Assembly (NCBI GenBank): GCA_944372565.1 | Contig: CALVZR010000048.1 | Coordinates: forward strand, 1-7,038 | Direction: 5' to 3' | Length of the DNA: 7,038 nt | DNA from: an uncultured Clostridia bacterium | GTDB lineage: Bacteria > Bacillota > Clostridia > Christensenellales > Borkfalkiaceae | Part shown: positions 4,115 through 7,038 of the stretch, piece after piece | How the letters are laid out: every line of letters starts with the position of its first letter | Numbering within the stretch: the first letter of the stretch is position 1 | The notes under the pieces: model-generated | What the model saw: only the letters and a program-made list of their open reading frames with translations | What the model was told of the DNA's origin: nothing | Databases searched by the model: none | Made by a program: the position numbers and the translations under genes

Positions 4115-5953
4115 TTACAGGATGCCCGCGGTTACCGTGCCGCGGTAGTTGTTGAACATGATGGACACCTCGCTCTTGTGCCTGTGCACGCCTATCGTGT
4201 GCCTGTCCTCTTCCAGCGCCTCTATTTTCGCGGTTTTGCCCTCCGCGTAGTCCCGCACGATGTTGCGGATATGTTCGAGCCGCAGCATCAGCCCGCCTAA
4301 ACGGATATCCTGCACTTCAAAGCCGAAGGATTTGTTCTCGCGGTTCCATTGCTCGCGGAACGCCTCGTAAAACGCCTTCACGTCCGCGATGATGCCCTCC
4401 GTTTTTCCGGCAAGCCGTTTGAGTTCGGAAAGGTCCTTCGCGTCGTAGGCGCGCTTTAAGCGCACGCTGAGCTGCGCCTTGTTCGCGAGCACGCGGCAGA
4501 GCGCCGCCTGTACGGCGAACACGAGGGAAAAATCGCTCTCCCTTTCGGCAAGCGTTTCCAGCTCCGCGGCATAGCGGGCGTATTTTTCTTCAAAATCGTC
4601 CTTGATGAACCCGTCGAAAAAAGAAAGGAAGGGATCGGAAAACAGCAGGTATTTGGAGGGATTCACGTTGATCTCCACCTTGTTCCCCGAAAGGTTGTTG
4701 GGAAGATCGAGTTTCATAAATTCCTCGCGCGTGTAGCCCGTAAGGAGTTTGGTAATCTCCGACACCCGCCCTAAATCGGCGGCTTTTTCCGCCAGCATTT
4801 CCGAAACGAACACCAGCGAGGAGAGCACGGAAAAGCGGGAACATTCGCCGCCGTTATCCCCCCACATCGCCATCATCACGTCCTTCACGCCATAATCGAG
4901 GGCGGCTTCGAGCGCGGGGCGCATGGTGAGTTCGGTATATTCGTTGTACGGGGTGAATCCCCGCCACGTCCATATCCCGCCCGCGAACACAATCTCCCTG
5001 CCCAGTTTGCCGTGCAGGCGGAGCATATTTTCGTAATCTTCGCGGTTCTGGTGATAATAATCCCAGTATATGAGGCGGATATTTTCCGGCAGGCTTTCGG
5101 CAAACCCCTCCGGGAATTTTTCCGCCGAAACGTAATACTGCCCGCCGAACGCCGCCTTGAACACCATATCCGACCACATACTCGGGCGGAACCCGTATTT
5201 TTCGCAGAGCGCGATGACTTTATTCAGATGCTCCACGAGCAGGTCGTATTTGTTCACCCAGCCGTATTTATCGTAATACCTCCCGCGGCCGGCGTTGTGC
5301 GCCTCGTCCATACCGATGTTGATGTTCCGCGAGGAAAAACTTTCGCTCACCGTTTTCAGGATGTTTTCGATGAGTTCGTATGTCTTTTTCTCCCCGATGA
5401 GAAGGGTATCTTCCTTATCGCGGATTTCAGCGTATTCGGGATGCGCGAAAAGCTGGTTGTAGTGCGCGAGCGTCTGGATGCAGGGAACGAGTTCGATGCC
5501 GAAAAGCTGCGCGAACGCGTCGATCTCGCGGATCTCGTTTTTATCGTACGCGCCGCGCATATAGCCGAAACATTCTTCGTCGTCCACCTTCATACAGTCT
5601 TCCACGTAGAGTTCGAGATAGTTAAAGCCGAGCAGGGCGAGATATACGATGTATCTTTTGATGGAAGAAAGGTTCATCGCCGCGTTGCGGGCGCAGTCTA
5701 TCATCACGCCGGATTTTTCCACGGCGGGCGTCTTTTCCGCGCTTTTCGTGCCGAGCAGAAGCTCTTTGAGCGCGGCGAAAAAGGTGTGCCGCGCGGAATA
5801 CTCAATGCGCGCGCGGCGGCCTTCCCGCACGAGTTTCCAGCCGCTTTTTTTCACGCTTTCCGCCTCTACGAGCACGTCTGCGCCGAGATCTATGAATTTT
5901 TCCGCCTCCTTCAATGCCTGTATTATTTTTTCGTCCTTTACCGTAAATTTCAC
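4115..5953 (-). CDS. Cytoplasmic glycoside hydrolase family 20 (beta-hexosaminidase-like)
   Basis: A 612-residue protein. Residues about 81-375 look like the GH20 catalytic (beta/alpha)8 barrel: SGVMIDCARN (81-90), an active-site-side His at 164 in TLAHYNQL, the Asp-Glu pair D216-E217 in NIGMDEAHN (general acid Glu, with the Asp polarising the N-acetyl group), W260-D262, the aromatic GIWTW (326-330) and MWGDNGGE (363-370). A short N-terminal alpha/beta domain (1-75) and a long helical C-terminal part (about 430-600) complete it. There is no signal peptide, as in intracellular GH20C-type enzymes that trim terminal GlcNAc or GalNAc from imported oligosaccharides. The start is GTG at 5953 with AGAGGTGA 6 nt upstream. 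It is co-transcribed with the isomerase. Exact sugar and linkage specificity is not readable. Confidence 0.88.
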   Translation of the reverse strand: MKFTVKDEKIIQALKEAEKFIDLGADVLVEAESVKKSGWKLVREGRRARIEYSARHTFFAALKELLLGTKSAEKTPAVEKSGVMIDCARNAAMNLSSIKRYIVYLALLGFNYLELYVEDCMKVDDEECFGYMRGAYDKNEIREIDAFAQLFGIELVPCIQTLAHYNQLFAHPEYAEIRDKEDTLLIGEKKTYELIENILKTVSESFSSRNINIGMDEAHNAGRGRYYDKYGWVNKYDLLVEHLNKVIALCEKYGFRPSMWSDMVFKAAFGGQYYVSAEKFPEGFAESLPENIRLIYWDYYHQNREDYENMLRLHGKLGREIVFAGGIWTWRGFTPYNEYTELTMRPALEAALDYGVKDVMMAMWGDNGGECSRFSVLSSLVFVSEMLAEKAADLGRVSEITKLLTGYTREEFMKLDLPNNLSGNKVEINVNPSKYLLFSDPFLSFFDGFIKDDFEEKYARYAAELETLAERESDFSLVFAVQAALCRVLANKAQLSVRLKRAYDAKDLSELKRLAGKTEGIIADVKAFYEAFREQWNRENKSFGFEVQDIRLGGLMLRLEHIRNIVRDYAEGKTAKIEALEEDRHTIGVHRHKSEVSIMFNNYRGTVTAGIL

Positions 5954-5982
5954 TTGCAGTCACCTCTGAGATGCCGTTTACG

Positions 5983-6009
5983 GGCGCCGCCCCGTGCGGG
6001 GGCGGCGCC
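5983..6009. other. GC-rich intercistronic hairpin without U-tract
   Basis: GGCGCCGCCCC (5983-5993) and GGGGCGGCGCC (5999-6009) form an 11-bp, nearly all-GC stem with a 5-nt loop. It lies between the stop of the upstream surface-protein gene (6024) and the GH20 ribosome binding site. No run of U follows on either strand, so it is a poor intrinsic terminator. It may lower readthrough into GH20, protect the upstream mRNA 3' end or mark a processing point. No separate GH20 promoter was recognised in this 70-bp gap. Confidence 0.6.
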
Positions 6010-6023
6010 GCAAACACCTTGTT

Positions 6024-7037
6024 TTAAGCGTTGAAACAATTTTCTTTGAGCGAAATCGTCTTGTTTTCCGCGTCGAACGCCCAGATCTCGCCGTTGAAAG
6101 CGGAAAGGTCTGCGCCCGTGTCCTCGGCGAAGAAGGCGTCGTTATCGGCAAAAGCCGAGCAGTTCGTAAGCGTGCCGCTGCCCGAATAAGCGGACTCTAA
6201 CTCCTCTCCTTCACGCGCAGCGTAGAGAAGCACGCAGTTTTCCACGCTGCCGTTGTTCTGCCCCACGATGCCGCCCATATATTCTTCGTATGCTCCTTCG
6301 GCTACGGTCAGTTTGACAATGCAGTTTTTAACCGTGCCGTCTTCCCGCACTTTCGCGGCGATGATGCCCGCGGGATTGCCTGCGTTCGCGTTTCCGGCAA
6401 AGCCCGCATAATTATCGTAAGTGACTTCCACATAGACGTTTTCGATCAATCCGTTTTCCAGCCAGTTGGAAACGAGCGCGAATCTGTCCGCGGCGCGCAC
6501 GCCCACGAAAGACACGTTGCGCACGATGGCTCCGCCGTCCATGTAGCCGAAGATCGCCCTGTCTCTGTCCGTAGAATCGGACGTATTCGCGTACGGCTCG
6601 ATGTTGGCGATGGTGTGTCCGTTGCCGTCGAAAATCCCCGTAAACGTGATATTCGCCCTCGTTTTATACGAACTGAAAGCGTTTACGCGCGCGTTTTCAA
6701 AATCGAGGTCTTTGACCAGCGCGTATTTTAAGGACATCGTGTTTTTATCCGTGCCGATGGCGAGGAAATCGTCCGTGCTCGCAACGGGCAGATACATTTC
6801 GGAAACGAAGGAAATCGTGCCGAGTTCGATGCCGTCCACGGAGATGACGATGTTCGTCGCGCCGTCCCCAACGGCGGTGATCACGTTGTCCGAAACGGTT
6901 GCGATTTCGCTGTTTTGCGAAGTGAGTACGACGTCCCCTTCATAGGATTCCCCGTTTTCGGTAACGGTGTAAACGGCGGTCGCCGCGCGTTCTTCCGCGG
7001 GGGTATAAGGATTGCCCTCTTCGTCCTCTCCGCTGAT
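6024..7037 (-). CDS. Secreted Ig-like/beta-helix (GLUG-type) surface protein, C-terminal part, 5' truncated by window
   Basis: The frame is open from the window edge to TAA at 6024, giving 337 visible residues; the start lies outside, and the internal GTG at 6884 is not the start because coding sequence continues before it. The first 80 or so residues resemble a bacterial Ig-like (Big_2-type) domain (VTENGESYEGDVVLTSQNSE, then ...ITAVGDGATNIVISVDG). From about residue 105 come beta-helix rungs: FTGIFDGNGHTI (132-143), then repeats of the form G-x-(V/I)-x-N-(C/V), such as GTVKNCIVKL and GSVENCVLLY, with GGIVGQNNGS, a GLUG-like motif. Such proteins are exported and bind or act on glycans or other surface ligands. 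No enzymatic residues can be named, and no sortase motif or C-terminal anchor is present. It lies upstream of GH20 on the same strand, suggesting a shared glycan-related task. Confidence 0.75.
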   Translation of the reverse strand: MSGEDEEGNPYTPAEERAATAVYTVTENGESYEGDVVLTSQNSEIATVSDNVITAVGDGATNIVISVDGIELGTISFVSEMYLPVASTDDFLAIGTDKNTMSLKYALVKDLDFENARVNAFSSYKTRANITFTGIFDGNGHTIANIEPYANTSDSTDRDRAIFGYMDGGAIVRNVSFVGVRAADRFALVSNWLENGLIENVYVEVTYDNYAGFAGNANAGNPAGIIAAKVREDGTVKNCIVKLTVAEGAYEEYMGGIVGQNNGSVENCVLLYAAREGEELESAYSGSGTLTNCSAFADNDAFFAEDTGADLSAFNGEIWAFDAENKTISLKENCFNA

Positions 7038-7038
7038 C

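Noticed and set aside
5012..6034. 340-residue plus-strand ORF opposite the GH20 gene
   Set aside because: It is a shadow frame of a well-supported gene, with His/Phe/Arg-rich composition, no ribosome binding site and no recognisable domain.
6024..6884. Complete 286-residue protein starting at GTG 6884
   Set aside because: The frame is open to the window edge and the sequence before 6884 continues the Ig-like domain, so this is the 3' part of a longer gene.
1..7038. CRISPR array, transposase or integrase gene
   Set aside because: No regularly spaced long direct repeats and no recombinase motifs were found on either strand.

Overview
The window looks like chromosome from a spore-forming member of the Bacillota, class Clostridia. 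The main reasons are a clear spoIIID gene with a sigma-E-like promoter, strong AGGAGG-type ribosome binding sites, a single tRNA with encoded CCA, textbook TTGACA-17-TATAAT promoters and moderate-to-high GC genes separated by AT-rich spacers. A gut Christensenellales-type lineage is possible, but that is a guess from overall style and not from any marker.

Layout. Positions 1-215 hold a compact candidate type I toxin-antitoxin locus. It has a structured 5' leader, a 25-residue hydrophobic peptide with a basic tail (65-142, +), a terminator stem usable in both directions (136-175), and a convergent antisense RNA with its own strong promoter (minus strand, -35 at 244-249). Positions 216-615 carry no convincing protein gene but contain several hairpins, terminators and an exact 21-bp copy of the 3' end of the adjacent tRNA. 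A tRNA-Thr(CGU) gene with its own promoter and terminator lies at 616-691 (minus).

Positions 769-2681 hold a divergent pair: an SDR-type NAD(P)-dependent epimerase/reductase (870-1922, minus) and a TetR/DhaS-like regulator (2109-2681, +), with outward promoters in the 186-bp gap. spoIIID (2829-3092, minus) follows, converging on the regulator across a shared bidirectional terminator.

The right part (3233-7037, minus) reads as one glycan-use gene set in the order (i) the C-terminal part of a secreted Ig-like/beta-helix protein, (ii) a cytoplasmic GH20-family hexosaminidase-like enzyme and (iii) a TIM-barrel sugar isomerase/epimerase. The last two are separated by only 33 bp and end at a terminator at 3203-3229. 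The likely logic is that a surface protein contacts glycan or host material, short amino-sugar oligosaccharides are imported and trimmed inside the cell, and a released sugar is isomerised. The substrate is not fixed by the sequence. The least ordinary part of the window is the left 700 bp: the small RNA-regulated toxin locus beside a tRNA whose 3' end is duplicated, which suggests an old integration site.
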